Shown here: piece after piece, positions 23,160 to 35,608 of the stretch | Layout of the letters: each line of letters opens with the position of its first letter | Position numbering within the stretch: position 1 is the first letter of the stretch | Assembly: GCF_030272615.1 (NCBI RefSeq) | Contig: NC_081406.1 | Coordinates: 164,035,521-164,099,520, forward strand | Direction of reading: 5' to 3' | Length of the DNA: 64,000 bases | Source of the DNA: Cryptomeria japonica | Lineage: Eukaryota > Streptophyta > Pinopsida > Cupressales > Cupressaceae | Program-made: the position numbers and the translations under genes | Notes under the pieces: model-generated | What the model saw: the letters and a program-made list of their open reading frames with translations, nothing else | Database searches by the model: none | Told to the model about the DNA's origin: nothing

Positions 23160-24592
23160 TGTATGCGGGAAAAGTGGCTCGATGAAACGAATATTACGAA
23201 TTCAGGACTAGTCCACACACCAATGGGACTCTTGGTGCAAGTTATGGAGCTATATGGAACAACTCAACTTCCCAAGGGATGTTCCATTGTTCTCTATCTC
23301 ACAAGACCCCTTAAGCCAATGCCTTTGCTCTCAGATCACTAAGAAAAGTGACTTAGGGATGGCAATCATGAGAATGAGGGATGTTTTGATCAATCTAACA
23401 TGAATGCAATCCTAATGTGCATGATATTAACAAAAGATGAACTAAACTAACATGAATATGATGACAAGAAGAAAGGATTAGTAACAAAACTATCCTAGCA
23501 TGCTATACTAGTTTGAGATGATTATTATGTGATAATACAAATGCCTATTTTAAGATGCTATGAAGATAATCAAAGAGAGGCTAAATGCTTGATTAAAATG
23601 ATTTAGATTAGATGATTAGTAAAATGTCTATAAGTTTGATGCTAAAGACTTGGATGATGAATGGAGGAAAGAGAGCTCTATTTATAGGAAAAATAGGGCA
23701 ATGAATGGTCAAGATTGGATGATCCTATCAAGGGTCAGGATTGAAAGTTATCAATCTATGTTTACAATTTTCACTAATGAAATGGTGACAATTGTCAACA
23801 TAAGACATCTTGAGAGGAGATGCAAGAAGCATTAAATGCTTGAGAAGACCTCATGGTTACCTTAGAAGGTAAGGGTTAAGGTTAGATTAAGAAAACCCAT
23901 TGGATAAAGCTTTTACCCAAAGGATAAACTCTTGTGCAAGGGTTAAAGGAATAACCATGGTCAAAGCAATGAATGCCTGATGAAACCCTAGGGTTGGATG
24001 AGGGTTGAGTTAGGAAAAAAGTCTCCAACCATGTAAGAAGGTTGAGTTAACCATTAATGGTTATGTAAGAGACTTAAATGGTTAAGTTGTTGAGGACATA
24101 AAGCCTTTAATGGTTATTGAAGACTTTTAAGGGTTTGAGAAGTGACTTCCCTTTGCTTAGGATTGTGACAATATTTAGTAGATGGTTTAGGCTAAATTAG
24201 AAGGGATTAGAAGAATTTAGAAGTGGTTTAGAGAGGCAAGTGGGAGATGTTGGAAAATGAAAGTGGATGGAGGGTAATTTTAATTAAAATAAATTTCTTT
24301 ATTTCAACAAAATAGATGCAAGTGGAGGATTTAAATAAATTAGATTTATTTATTTGAAGTGAGCAATTTAATTAAAAAGAGTAGAAGGGGGATTTAATTA
24401 AATAAAGTGATTTATTCAATTAAATGATATGAAGGGCCTAGGTGAATTTAATTAAATAAATTGAATAACTTATTTAATCAAATAGATGAATGTGAATAAT
24501 TTAATTAAACAAAATTTAATTAAATAGAGGAATGAGAATAAAATGAACATAAAATATTCATTTAGGAAAGTGGTGATTTTTATACGTCTACA
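23160..24592 (-). repeat. 3' LTR of the outer element
   Basis: 1,433 bp, TGTAGACGTATAA...CCGCATACA on the minus strand. The U3-side end (24250-24540) is full of TTTAATTAAATAAA-type inverted repeats. Confidence 0.9.
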
Positions 24593-24606
24593 TTTTGCCC
24601 CTCTTT
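24593..24606 (-). promoter_or_regulatory. Polypurine tract of the outer element
   Basis: Minus strand AAAGAGGGGCAAAA immediately before the LTR start TGTAGAC. The same 14 bases precede the 3' LTR of the inner element (40503-40516). Confidence 0.85.
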
Positions 24607-24933
24607 GAAGTGACGTGTGTGCACATGTTGATTCAAAGAAAATTGATGTGTTGCCAAAATTTGATTGATGTGATTTCGTGTGTAAAAATGTCGATGTCGT
24701 GCCCCATATTTGATAAATGGTGTTGATAATGCCCCATCGGGAGATGAATCAAAAAAATTGAAAATTTGATTGATTTGGTAATTGTTTGTAGATTTCATCG
24801 CATTTTAAAATTTTGTCTGTCTTTAATGTGCACCTAATTGATTCATCTCCTGAAAATGATGTTTGCGAGGGTTACAAGTGAGAGCACAAGCAAAATACAT
24901 GCCCCACCTGCTAACCCTAATTTATTTTTACCC

Positions 24934-24941
24934 TATAAAAA
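24934..24941 (+). promoter_or_regulatory. TATA box of the antisense PMD gene (outer)
   Basis: TATAAAAA within CCCTATAAAAAGG, 75-82 bp before the ATG at 25016. It lies inside the retroelement, about 340 bp from the 3' LTR, and points against pol. Confidence 0.55.
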
Positions 24942-25194
24942 GGTGAAAAATGATTTCATTTGTATCGTTTGTGCCTTTTGATTTTTGGTGAGAGTGACAT
25001 TTGGAGAGTGACAAAATGTCGGTTCCCTATGCTTCGCACCAATTCGAGCGCGTTCGTCGATACCGGAGGCCCACCACGTATGGTCCACCTGTAAATCATC
25101 TAAATTTTTCCCCTTTTGCTTTTTGTTTTGTCGATTTTGATCATGTTTTTAATTTTTTATGTCGGATTCTCGCAATTTAGCACATTGGGTCATT

Positions 25195-25540
25195 TGCGTA
25201 GAGCATACGATAAAACAGTTAGCACGTAGGGTTAGTAAACTAGGGTAGCTCTAGGTGTCATCGGATAGCACATCGCAGGTGTAGGGTAGCATGTCGCAAG
25301 TGTAGGGTAGCGCATAGCGTAGGATAGCACATAGGACCAACAAGGTAGCGCATGCAGGGAACAGGGTAGCGCATAGGGTAACCTACCGCATAGGGCTAAC
25401 AGGGTAGTGCATGTGGGGAATAGGGCTGAGTGTAGGGTAACCTAGCACATAGGGTAAAGTTTGTAGTGTGTAGCTAAGTTTAGCTAGCGCATAGGTGGCA
25501 GCTTAGCGCATGGGGGAGATTACTTAGCACGTGGCAAGAA
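25195..25540. repeat. TAGCGCATAGGG repeats in the PMD intron
   Basis: Irregular tandem units built on GGTAGCGCATAGGG or GTAGCACAT, about a dozen copies spaced 15-40 bp. No coding potential. The complementary octamer ATGCGCTA recurs in the leader of the same element (49.5 and 51.4 kb). Confidence 0.65.
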
Positions 25541-25867
25541 AATGTAGTTAGAAAGGAGAGAAAAGATGATGTTGGGGGAAAAAATAGATGAAGGAAGATG
25601 AGTTGGGGTGGGTAGGTGTCTGCCAAGTGTTCCTTGATGGGTGTTGTAGCCAATTTTGTGTCTGTTGTGCTGATATGTGATTATTTGATAGATTTTTGAA
25701 ATTGTTTTTGTTGTTGAAGTTCCAAGCTGATTGATTGAATGATGATCTTGATTTTCTATTGATTTGGATCTTTGATTTATGTTGTTAATGTGATGTCTGA
25801 TATGAGTTCCGATCTATGATTTCTAATATGGTTCTTGATATGAGTTGTGCGATATGGATTTTTGAGT

Positions 25868-26330
25868 TGTTTCTCGATATGGGTTTGATATTCGATATGA
25901 AACTTGATTTGATATGGATTTGTTTCAAGTTGATATAGAATTTGATTTTGATATGGATTTGATTTTCGATATGAAACTTGAATTGATATGGATTTGTTTT
26001 CAAGTTGATATGGAATTTTGACTTTGATATGGATTTGATTTTCGATATGAAACTTGATTTGATATGGATTTGTTTCAAGTTGTTATGGAATTTTGACTTC
26101 GATATGGATTTGATTTTCAATATGAAACTTGATTTGATACGGATTTGTTTCAAGTTGATATGGAATTTTGATTTCGATATGGATTTGATTTTCGATATGA
26201 AACTTGATTTGATATGGATTTGTTTCAAGTTGATATGGAATTTTGACTTCGATATGGATTTGATTTTCGATACGAAACTTGATTTGATATGGATTTGTTT
26301 CAAGTTGATATGGAATTGTGATTTTGATAT
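25868..26330. repeat. About 73-bp tandem repeats in the PMD intron
   Basis: Five to six units of about 73 bp containing GATTTGATTTTCGATATGAA and TTTGTTTCAAGTTGATATGG (starts near 25963, 26034, 26108, 26181, 26256). They leave long open frames on both strands that are products of the repeat, not genes. Confidence 0.8.
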
Positions 26331-28329
26331 ATTGGATAGATGTGGGAACTGATATTTGGACTTGTTTTGCTTGTTACAGGAACAACTTGGTGTTCTTCAG
26401 TCACGAGAGAGATTTCTAGGGCCATGGTCTCTGATTCCACGATTGACACAGGCAGATAGAGATATCATTGAGAGATGTGGGTTGTCCTCTTTCTTGGACA
26501 TGCCTCGGTATATCATTAACCGGGGTTTATTGACAACATTGGCAGAGAGGTGGCACAGTGACACCAACACCTTTCACTTGGCTACGGACAAGATCATAGT
26601 TACTCCAGAAGACTGTTATCGGATTCTACAAATCCCTATGGTAGGGGCACTATTGCCTTATGAGTAGATCGAGGAGGATGGGACACAGGTGCTTCACCAG
26701 ATTTTCCATGATGAGCATATTTGCGGATATGAGATCCCTTGGCAAGAGTTCATAGATTTCAATTATGCCCCACTACCATCAGTATTGGCAAGTTTTGTAG
26801 GTGGCTTTTTGTGTCCCGACCGTAGGTCGAAGGGACTAGCAGTGGGATGGGGATTGGTTCTGAAGGATATGGTGACACAGGGTCACATGTTTGCTTGGGG
26901 GTCTTGCATGTTGGCCCATCTGTACAGAGATTTGCATCATGTGGTGTACTTAGGATACAACAGTTTATTAGCCAGGGTCACATTATTACAGGTGTGGGCA
27001 TGGGAGCACATTCCTGTAGTGAGGCTACTTGTAGACAAGGATAGGCCAGTTGGTCGGGCTTATGAATATGAATACATAGGGATAGTTCTCCAGTTCTCTC
27101 GGCAAGCTAGAGCATTGGAGGAGTGTGTTGGATAACATTGATAGGATTATCTGGAGACCGTATATGGAGTGTGAGGTGTGGGCTGAGGATGGGCTACAGA
27201 TGCCCTATGTATATATGTTAGGATTATTGATAGGGCGGATGCCTTTTGTTATTTAGAGGTTCTTGCACAGCTGAGTTCAACAACAATATGGTCGATTGTA
27301 GGGTATACCGCAGTGAGCAGGCTTATATGCTCGTCGGAGGTAGGATGTGCTAGAATGGGGTCTGACTATTGATAGTGGAATGATGGTGGAGGATTACATG
27401 CATTTGGCCGGACAGATATGGGACTACGGGTTTGAGGTGGTAGATGCGGGGATGACGGAGGAGTTTGCAGCTCTCTTCATGACCCATGTTGTAGCATAGA
27501 TATCAGATCTAGTGGAGATGATTCTCGCTTTTGATGATGATGAGGATGAGCAACCTAAGAGGCTAGGGAGACGGAGAGATGAGGGAGAGGAGCTTGAGGA
27601 GGGATATGGGGATGGTGGAGGAGATGACGGGGGAGATGGGAGGGGAGGTGGTAGAGGGAGACAAGGAGATAGAGGAGGGGATGGAGGAGATAGAGGGAGA
27701 CGAGGAGATTTGGTGATCGGAGTTGGTGGAGCTAGCCGGGCAGGAGAGGTTATAGCAATTATGGGTGGGATGGATGAGTTTAGGTGGCCAAATCAAAGGA
27801 GGAGATCAAATGTATTACCTCCACCGATGCCTAAGATAGGGACAGGGATAGGGGGTACCATGACACATGTACCTATTCAGATGTGGTACCCACCCATCGA
27901 GAGGACACACTGATTAGGTCCCTATAGTTGTCATTACAACAACTTCAAGAACAAGTACTGGCTCAGCAGTGTTAGATTACACAAATTACCGTAGAGCAGG
28001 ATACAGTGATAGAGCGCTTAGGTCAAGCAGAGGCTAGAGCAGATAGCCTGGAGAGAGTGGTAGCTAGTGGTTTTGTGAGAGACACACTGAGAGAGATGCA
28101 ATATGCAGCTAAGGAGGCTGAGTACTATAAGCGTTTATATGAGGAGGTTGTTCCTAGAGATCACAGAGATCCTAGATATGTTGTGGTGAGATCTAGTCGA
28201 TCCATGCAGACTCATTTGAGGATGGAGAGAAGAGGTGTGACCAGGTCGTCTCGAAATGATCCTCCCGAAGATCCAAGTCCCGGGACATTTGCTGTGACAC
28301 CATCAACCTCAGGAGATAGTCATACCTGA

Positions 28330-29624
28330 GAGACTTGTCTCCATTATATTTTGATCTTTGTGTTGTATTTTGATAGACATGACATCTTTTGTATATTTGA
28401 CCACTTTTGAGATATATATACGACACAGATTTTGTGATCCACACGTGATGTGTTTTTATGGATGATGATTTATGCATTGATGTGATGCTTCTATGATGAT
28501 GATGCAATGCTTAGATAAATACGTTTGTTTTGATATTGATTGATATGATTGTATGATTCATGATGCAATGATGTGATTTATGAGATGTATGATAATGATA
28601 TGCGGGAAGATGTATCTTGAAAATGAGATGTATGATAATGATATGTTGTGACTAAATGCAAATTTTACATGATATGCAACTAATCTATCATCCTTATTTT
28701 GTCGTTTGTCATTCTTGAATAGTCACATGTTTTTGCTTTCTTTGGGTTGATCATCATTGAGCAGTTGATATGCTGAAAATTTATACAAGCACAATGGTAT
28801 AATTGAACCATAATGACCTGAGAAAAATTTACATGATTTTTGATATTGCAAGATGGCACAAACATCGAGGTATAATTGAACCAAGACGTCCCGAGTGTTA
28901 CTTGCGTATAAACATACAAGATTAAACCATTTGTATGCACAAAGTGGAACAATGTCTTCAGTGATATGTTTTGAATCACTTCCCGAGACAAGTATTTTCA
29001 CAGTACAAGTGATCGCCTCACAGACAGAAAACTAAAAAATATTTAGGGGATCCAATAGTTCAAAAAAGTTCAAGTGTAAAAATAGTCAAAACTTCATGCA
29101 AGATGTAAACAAATTATACTTTGGAAAATCATCCATTATGTGTTTTTGAAGTTGTTAAGTGGATCAGTGTTTTGTTTTCTTGGCTGCTGGAGTTTTTCTT
29201 GACAAAATTTTCTTGGCATGCTACAATTTTTGTTTGCTTGTTTGCTGAAATTTCTTTGAAGTCAGACTAATGTTGCCCCTAGTTATAGATATCGATAGAT
29301 GTGGATATGTATAGTGATTACCAAGCCATGGTGGGATATGACGAACTAATATTCTAATAAGTAAGGACAGTGACTACGCTAAGTATGTCCTGGATAATGT
29401 TATTTTGATAAGTGTTGGGCGATGGCCAATGGTTTTTGACTTCGGATATAAAAGATATGAGAAAAGATAGATAGAGGAGCTATTCCCTCACAAGTAGCAT
29501 CTGTTTCCAAGTTTTCACCCTTTGTTTTTATTGCACCTTTTTATTGTTTTTGATTTTTTTTGTCTTTTTCTGATTTTTTTATTTTATTTTTTGTATTTTT
29601 CACTTTTTTTGTGCATTAGACTAC
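28330..29624. other. Non-coding 3' region of the outer element
   Basis: AT-rich with several TGATG-rich stretches (28440-28660) and a T-rich run (29520-29610). No coding signal. It separates the tail-to-tail integrase and antisense PMD genes, so both transcripts would end here. Confidence 0.45.
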
Positions 29625-29732
29625 TCAAATATAGTATTTCTTCAGATGAATGTTGTTGGTTGGTTCATTGAGCACATCTCCTTCTAAAGTTGTTAGCTGA
29701 TAGGCACTTTATCCATAGATTGAGATGATGAT
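29625..29732 (-). pseudogene. Integrase C-terminal tail of the outer element, split off by the inner insertion
   Basis: The minus strand reads a fragment containing SAYQLTTLEGDVLNE and IHLKKYY and ends at TGA (29627-29625). It continues the integrase frame that stops at the other border of the inner element (41296, ...GSYVI). The matching sequence in the inner element is AYQLSTTEGEPSKDP...MHLHRFYT, which confirms the identity. One stop (TAA) precedes SAYQL. Confidence 0.75.
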
Positions 29733-30510
29733 TGTAGACACCCAAAATTGTCATGTCTAATTAAATAAATATTTTATTTATTTAATTATCTAAGCCTAAT
29801 TCTTCTATTAATTAAATAAATCTTTATTTATTTAATTAATTCATTTATCCTCTTCTAGCCTTATATCTCATTTAAATAAATACATTTATTTATTTAAATT
29901 ATCCTTTTCTTAAATTAAATAAATATCTTATTTATTTAATTGATCTCATTTCTTCTATTAATTAAATAAATCTTTATTTGTTTAATTAATTCATTAGCCT
30001 TTTTCTACCCATGACACATGTCATTCATCTCTTAATTCCTACACTACCTACCTCTTTCATTATTTTATTATTTCTTCTACCTACCCTCTAATCATAGCCG
30101 ACCTCCTTTTACACCTCTCAATCTTATCCCTCCATTTCATATTTGTGTCTTCTATATAAGGAGATACTTCCTTCATTATCAAACTCTAATCAACCTAGCT
30201 AATCATTTTATGCACTTGACTACACTACGATCCTACTTGCAACCACATTATGTTCTTTGTTGAGCTCTTGTGCACATAAAATCTGAGAGCAAATATATCA
30301 AGCAAGATCAATGGAGATAGGAAGAAAGGAGATCAAAACCCTATTGGACATGTAATGGTATAATCTTTGTGATTTCATTTGATTTGCATTGTCTTAGGTA
30401 ATCTTCATATGTTATGGTGGATCTTTGTTGTTGTTAGGCTAGGGTTTGGTGGTTGAATTCATTTAGCCTTTCAATTTTGTTATTATTGTTATCCATTTTC
30501 ACCATAAACA
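29733..30510 (+). repeat. 5' LTR of the inner element
   Basis: 778 bp. 29759-29990 holds five successive palindromes of the AATTAAATAAAT...ATTTATTTAATT type. TATATAAG at 30153-30160 is the likely promoter box. Confidence 0.9.
30153..30160 (+). promoter_or_regulatory. TATA box in the inner 5' LTR
   Basis: TATATAAG within TTCTATATAAGGAGA, 420 bp into the LTR and conserved in the 3' LTR copy. Confidence 0.6.
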
Positions 30511-30513
30511 TTT

Positions 30514-30531
30514 TGGCACGCCCCATGGGAC
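30514..30531 (+). promoter_or_regulatory. Primer-binding site of the inner element
   Basis: TGGCACGCCCCATGGGAC three bases after the LTR. It has the TGG start of a tRNA 3'-CCA complement. I cannot assign the tRNA safely. Confidence 0.65.
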
Positions 30532-33059
30532 ATGGATTTTTGTTAGATCTATATTTTTTGCAGATTTTTCTAACCCTATATTGCTGTTTTGTAAAACAAT
30601 TTGGAGAATAACCTTGTGCAGCTAGGGTTTTGGACCAAAAATCAAGATCTTGGAGAGATTTGATCATATCTTACAAACGGCTAGGAAATTTTGCACCAAA
30701 TTTTTTTTTCAAGTTGAAGAAAGTATTAGGAGCTCTCAATACAAAATTCAGATTTTTTGGAGCACATTTTCATTTTCTATGAATTTTTTATGATTTTTCA
30801 TAAAAAATTAATTTTGAGAGAAAATGAGAGAATTTTTTGGATTTTCTTACATTTTTGGAAATCTCTCAGAATTATACACAGGATCTGTTTTTTGTGATTT
30901 TAATTTTGATGCAAAATATTTCCGTAAAAATCAGATATTTAAAAATTAGGGTGTTTCCTTATTTTGATCAGATCTCACAAACAGCTTCAAATTTTGGCAT
31001 CATATTTTTTTTACAAGTCAAGCAAAGTATCAGAAGGATTCAGTAAAATTTCATATTTTTTGGATCAATTGTTCAATTTATATGAATTTTTTATGATTTT
31101 TCATAAAAAATTAATTTTGAGAGAAAATTAGCAATTTTTTTGGATTTTCTTACATTTTTGGAAATCTCTCAGAATTATACATAGGATATATTCTTTTTTA
31201 TTTCAAATTTGATGCAAAATCATTCCTCAAAAATTAGATCTTTGAAAATTAGGGTTTTGCATTATTTTACTCATATCTCACAAACTACTTGGATTTGTTG
31301 TAGAAATTTTTTTATGAAGGTTTGGAAGACCATCAGGACTCTCCAATAAAAATTACAGATTTTTTAGATTGATTTTGAATTTTATATGATTTGTTTATGA
31401 TTTTTCATAAAAAATTAATTTTTGGAGCAAATTAGCAAATTTTTTCGATTTTCTTACATTTTTGGAAATCACTTGAAATTTTACAAGTGGTATTTTTTTA
31501 TGATGAATCATATATTTGAATTGGTCAACAAAACACATTGTTGAAGGCCCCTATTTCACAAAGTCTTTTGGATCTGAGATTTACCTAACTTGTGTGCTTG
31601 CAGGAAGGGGTGATCATTTGAAACAATCCAAACTACTAATAAATCTTTGTTGCAAGTCCTTGGCAAGGGTTTTTGGATTTTTATTGTGTGTCTTGTTTTC
31701 ATAGACTAGCAAACACTTCAATTAGTGCACTAAAATTGAATCATTGTCTTTTGTGTCTTGAGCAATAGGCTCTTTTTGTTAAATCTTTAGAGGGTCTGTC
31801 TTCCCGTGTGGTCATTAGGAATACTAGTGAGAAGAGAACGACCCAAGTGGTAGCAAAATAAAAGCCATCTTCTTCCAAACCACTATAAATAATTGTATTC
31901 ATGGTGAAAACTATGAATAACGTGTGCCGATTAGTTCATATCGACACTATGTCTCCCCATAAACCCGTTTGATCAAATTTATTTGATCAGTTGTAGGGCG
32001 TAACGCCTACCGGCTGGGAGCCTTTTGTATTTACAAAGCTGAAAGTGCCACATGTATGGCCACACAAGCGGATGCCCTTACTAGCACCTTTTTGTTTTAG
32101 AAGCCCAAATCCTTCTAGTTGTTGGGGTAGGAGGTCGGACCTCTGGTAGCGGCCCACACACATACAGTTCTTAGTAGAGATACAAAGTTCACCACGGGGA
32201 CTGATGCTTGGCTGACCTGAGAAGTGAGTGCCAAGGGTGGAGCCAGTGAGGTCAAGCATCTAAGTATCCACTCTGAATAGCGTAGCCTCGGGGGTAAAAC
32301 CCCATGTGGGATCAACAACTATTGTCTTGGCCAGCCATAAGAATTGTGCTTGACTTATTTTAAACATTCAAACATTCAAGACCAAACAACAAAACATTGT
32401 GTCTTTTGTGTCTTCAAGTGTATGCAAAACAATTTTACATCAAACAACACACTTTTCTTGGAGTCAATGTCAGTCTAAACACTTGCAAACATTGAGTCCT
32501 CATCAACATTGTGTCCTCTTGTCACAAAAAATAGTCAAACATTCAGATTTGGTCACAACCAACAACTTCACAAATTGGAAAAATTTTACAGTCCAGCAAA
32601 CAAGAGCAATCAGTTTCAGAATTCTTGAGCTTCCTAGGTTGTTTCTTCAGGTTTTCATCTAGCATTCAACTTGTCTTTGGGTCTCACATAGTCCATCATT
32701 GCTTCACATCTTGCTTTACATTCACACTTATCTAAACTTGAGTTAAAAGGTCACTTGCTTGTCCTCATCATACTTTGTCAACACACTACATACAACAACA
32801 CTTTGCTAAGTGGTCCCTCATCAAGGTCTATCACCTTTGGGTCTCATTTGGTCTTACTTAGAGTCAAGGTCAACTTACCTCATCAAGAGAAACTATCCTC
32901 TCTTTGGAAGTCACGCCTACTCTACTACATACATACTTGGTCTTACACTTTGGACATTGCAAGTACACCTCAGATTCATTTACACTCCATCCAACTCTTG
33001 GTCTTCCATACTTTTTCCATTTTCATCTAGTCTCACACATCTTGGTCAATACCTAGTTC
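30532..33059 (+). repeat. Leader of the inner element with a 300-bp triplicated unit
   Basis: 30650-31500 contains three tandem units of about 300 bp, each with CATATCTTACAAAC or CTCACAAAC, then TATGATTTTTCATAAAAAATTAATTTT and a GGATTTTCTTACATTTTTGGAAATC segment. 31510-33059 has no recognisable gene; it includes a small GC-richer patch (31980-32320). Confidence 0.6.
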
Positions 33060-35608
33060 ATGGTTGAAACTCGTCTTCAAAAATCTAGGAGAGAAACTAA
33101 AGAGGCTCAAGAGTCCGCAAACATGAGTTCTTATGAGTATGACAATGATGTCTTTTTCAATACTGATCATAACACATTACCTGACATGGATGCCTATAGA
33201 AACATTCCAAATGTTGAGAACATGGACACTACAAACAACAATGATACACACAATGACAATATAGACAACTTTTCAGTACATTCAGCAGATGTGAAAGAAT
33301 CCATTATGGACCCCCGCTTCAATCGACTGATTGAGGAAATAATGAGGAGAGATAGACAATACTTCTTACAAATGATGGCACAAAGTGGAGCCAAGATACC
33401 TCATGATTTTGAAATGTCTCAAATAATGGAAAATCGACCTTTGCAACAAACTCACTCCAACATGGATCAAAGGAGGCCTAATAGTGGAGGAAATAGAGAC
33501 CACATCTTGTGCCTAAATCACCATCATCTTTGTTTCAAAAACCAGAGGTCCCACATACACATGGTCAAGCATATGATACTCACCTTCGCAGACCATTATG
33601 GAAGTCTTATGCAGAAAGATATGCTCAATCACATACAAATGCTAAGGATCAACCACCAAAGCAATTGGATATTCAAAGGCATGCTCAAAATTTGGACACA
33701 AGGAAACCCCATGTCAAATTTGGGGGCAACACATTAGAACATGACATGCCTATAGAGTATGGTATACATGGACAAAATAGATATTTCATTCCTCAACATG
33801 AATCTATACCAAGTGGTCCATATATGCAGCATCACTATAGACCTCCTCCATATGAACATGTGTATGATCAATATCATCCATATATGCAACATGCTTCTCC
33901 TCCAATTGGTGCCTCAAGCATGGGGTATGGTCCAAGAATTCGATCTCCACCTAAGAGCAATTTGGAGCAACAAATCAGGGACTTACAAAAGAAAATGGAG
34001 GACATAAATACACCAAAGCCAACATACACAATGAGAGACATATGTCCTTATCCATTCGACAAGAGCATTCCAATGCCTCCATTTCCTACACACTTTGTGA
34101 CGCCTAAATTTGATAAGTATAGATGAAAAGGGGATCCTAAGGCACACATAAGACAATTTTTCACAGCTTGCATTGAAGTAGCTTCAGAACAGACATATTT
34201 GATGAGATTATTCCCACAAAGCTTAGGTGATCAAGCTATGGAATGGTTCTCCCAACTCCCACCTGGTATTAAGTCATGGGGTGACTTAGCAGAGGTATTT
34301 ATTCAACATTTCTCCTACAATATAGAGACAGACATATCAGTCACTACTTTGTGTAACACCAAGCAAAAAGAGGGAGAGTCTTTTGCATCATTTTTACAAA
34401 GATGGAGGAATCTAGCCAGCAGATGCTCTTGTGAAATTCCACAAAAACAAATGGTAGAGATGTTCACACAAAACGTTAACAAAGACATTGGCTATGATCT
34501 AAGGAAAGCTTGTTTGTCCACCTTTAGGGACGTTATTGAAAAAGGCTTAGCAACATAAAAGGTCCTAATTGAGCAAGGAGTCATTAAGATATTTAAGGAG
34601 AACAAAGATGACTTTAAAGGAAAAGACAAGCCAAGATTTTGGAATAAAAACAAGAACACAGTCAATGATGGTGTTGTTGATGCCAATACAGTGCGACCCA
34701 AATTCATCTTTTCGGGATCAAGTTCTACAAACAATCAAGTGAATACTCAAACAACTTCCAGATCATGAAGGAAGTACACCCCATTGGGAGAACCACTTGA
34801 GTCAGTCTTCAAAAAGTTAGTGGCAAACAAGGTAATCACAGTTCCAGATTTTCCTCCATATGAACCAAAGGTTAAACCAAATTGGTGGAATGATGATGAG
34901 TATTGTGAATTTCATAAGAGCAAGGGTCATAAGACAAGAAATTGTCATCAATTGAAGAACATCGTACAAGATCTCATTGATAGAGGTGACATTGAGATTG
35001 AGGGACACTCATCCAATCAAGAACATGAGATGTTTAAGGAGCCGTTCCCAAAGCATGACAAGGGAAAAGCTAAAGCCACAGATGATCAAACCAACTATAC
35101 TAGAGCACCTTACAACTATGATTCAACCATCAATCACATCTCGATGGACAATTATGTCTCTACTATTATCATCAAGGACAAAAACCCTGAGAATCCTACT
35201 CAGAGACCCAAGATTGTCCTAAAAGGTGTTGGATCTTCTTCCGAAGCTACTTCTGAATGTCATGTTACAACCCATCAAGGTAAAATTACTTTTCCAGGTG
35301 CTTCAACTAAAAACACCGCTTCTTCATCAACCAAACCTGAGTATGACCTTGTAGAACAGTTAGGGAAGACACCCACGCTCATCTCCATACTTGAGCTCTT
35401 ACGCATATCCCCCGCTCATAAAGCTATTCTTGACAAAATCTTGAGAGACACCGTCGTTCCTACTGATCTGAACGTGGACCAGTTTCAAGCCATGGTGGGA
35501 TACCTGTCCATTCCACATTCCCTTACATTCATAGAAGCCGATGACGCCTCCATAAGTCAGCCACATAATGCACCACTACATGTTGAAGCCTTCATACACA
35601 AACGTTGA
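33060..35608 (+). pseudogene. gag of the inner Tat-like element
   Basis: ATG at 33060 (MVETRLQKSRRETKEAQESA) starts a hydrophilic N-terminal region. A frameshift near 33505 moves to the frame used for the rest. The capsid-type domain follows: YLMRLFPQSLGDQAMEWFSQ (34196), GDLAEVFIQHF and ESFASFLQRWRNLASRC, the typical gypsy Gag core. A CxxH...GHxxxxC finger lies at about 34903 (CEFHKSKGHKTRNC), then NIVQDLIDRGDIEIEG. In-frame stops: TGA 34124, TAA 34556, TGA 34765, TGA 35606; three of the four fit CAA or CGA changed by C to T. It assembles virus-like particles in intact relatives; here it is broken. It runs into the protease frame without a gap, as in one Gag-Pol frame. Confidence 0.8.

Larger units (their letters stand above)
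25016..28329 (+). pseudogene. Antisense plant mobile domain (PMD) gene of the outer element
   Basis: Exon 1 (25016-25090) encodes MSVPYASHQFERVRRYRRPT and five more residues. Donor GTAAAT and acceptor TTACAG at 26379 bound a 1,289-bp phase-0 intron. Exon 2 carries the PMD: LTTLAERWHSDTNTFHL (around residue 80), VTPEDCYRILQIPMVG, SFVGGFLCPDRRSKG (residue 165) and LLQVWAWEHIPVV (231). PMD proteins are plant-specific; Arabidopsis MAIN and MAIL1 act in transposon silencing and genome maintenance. C-terminal to the PMD is an acidic then Gly/Arg/Asp-rich tail (27500-27720, RGG-like), then a helical stretch (ERLGQAEARADSLERVVASG). Stops at 26665, about 27256-27350 and about 27497 all fit CAG or CGA changed by C to T; frameshifts lie near 27105 and 27900. 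It is transcribed opposite to pol. Not functional as it stands. Confidence 0.8.

Noticed and set aside
25785-26352. Long open frames on both strands (172 and 115 codons) with 24-residue repeats
   Set aside because: They are produced by the 73-bp tandem repeat in the PMD intron; both strands are open, with no start context or homology.
26380-27135. The PMD frame as an ordinary host gene
   Set aside because: It lies within matched LTRs of one element, has the same position and exon structure as in the inner element, and is full of stops.
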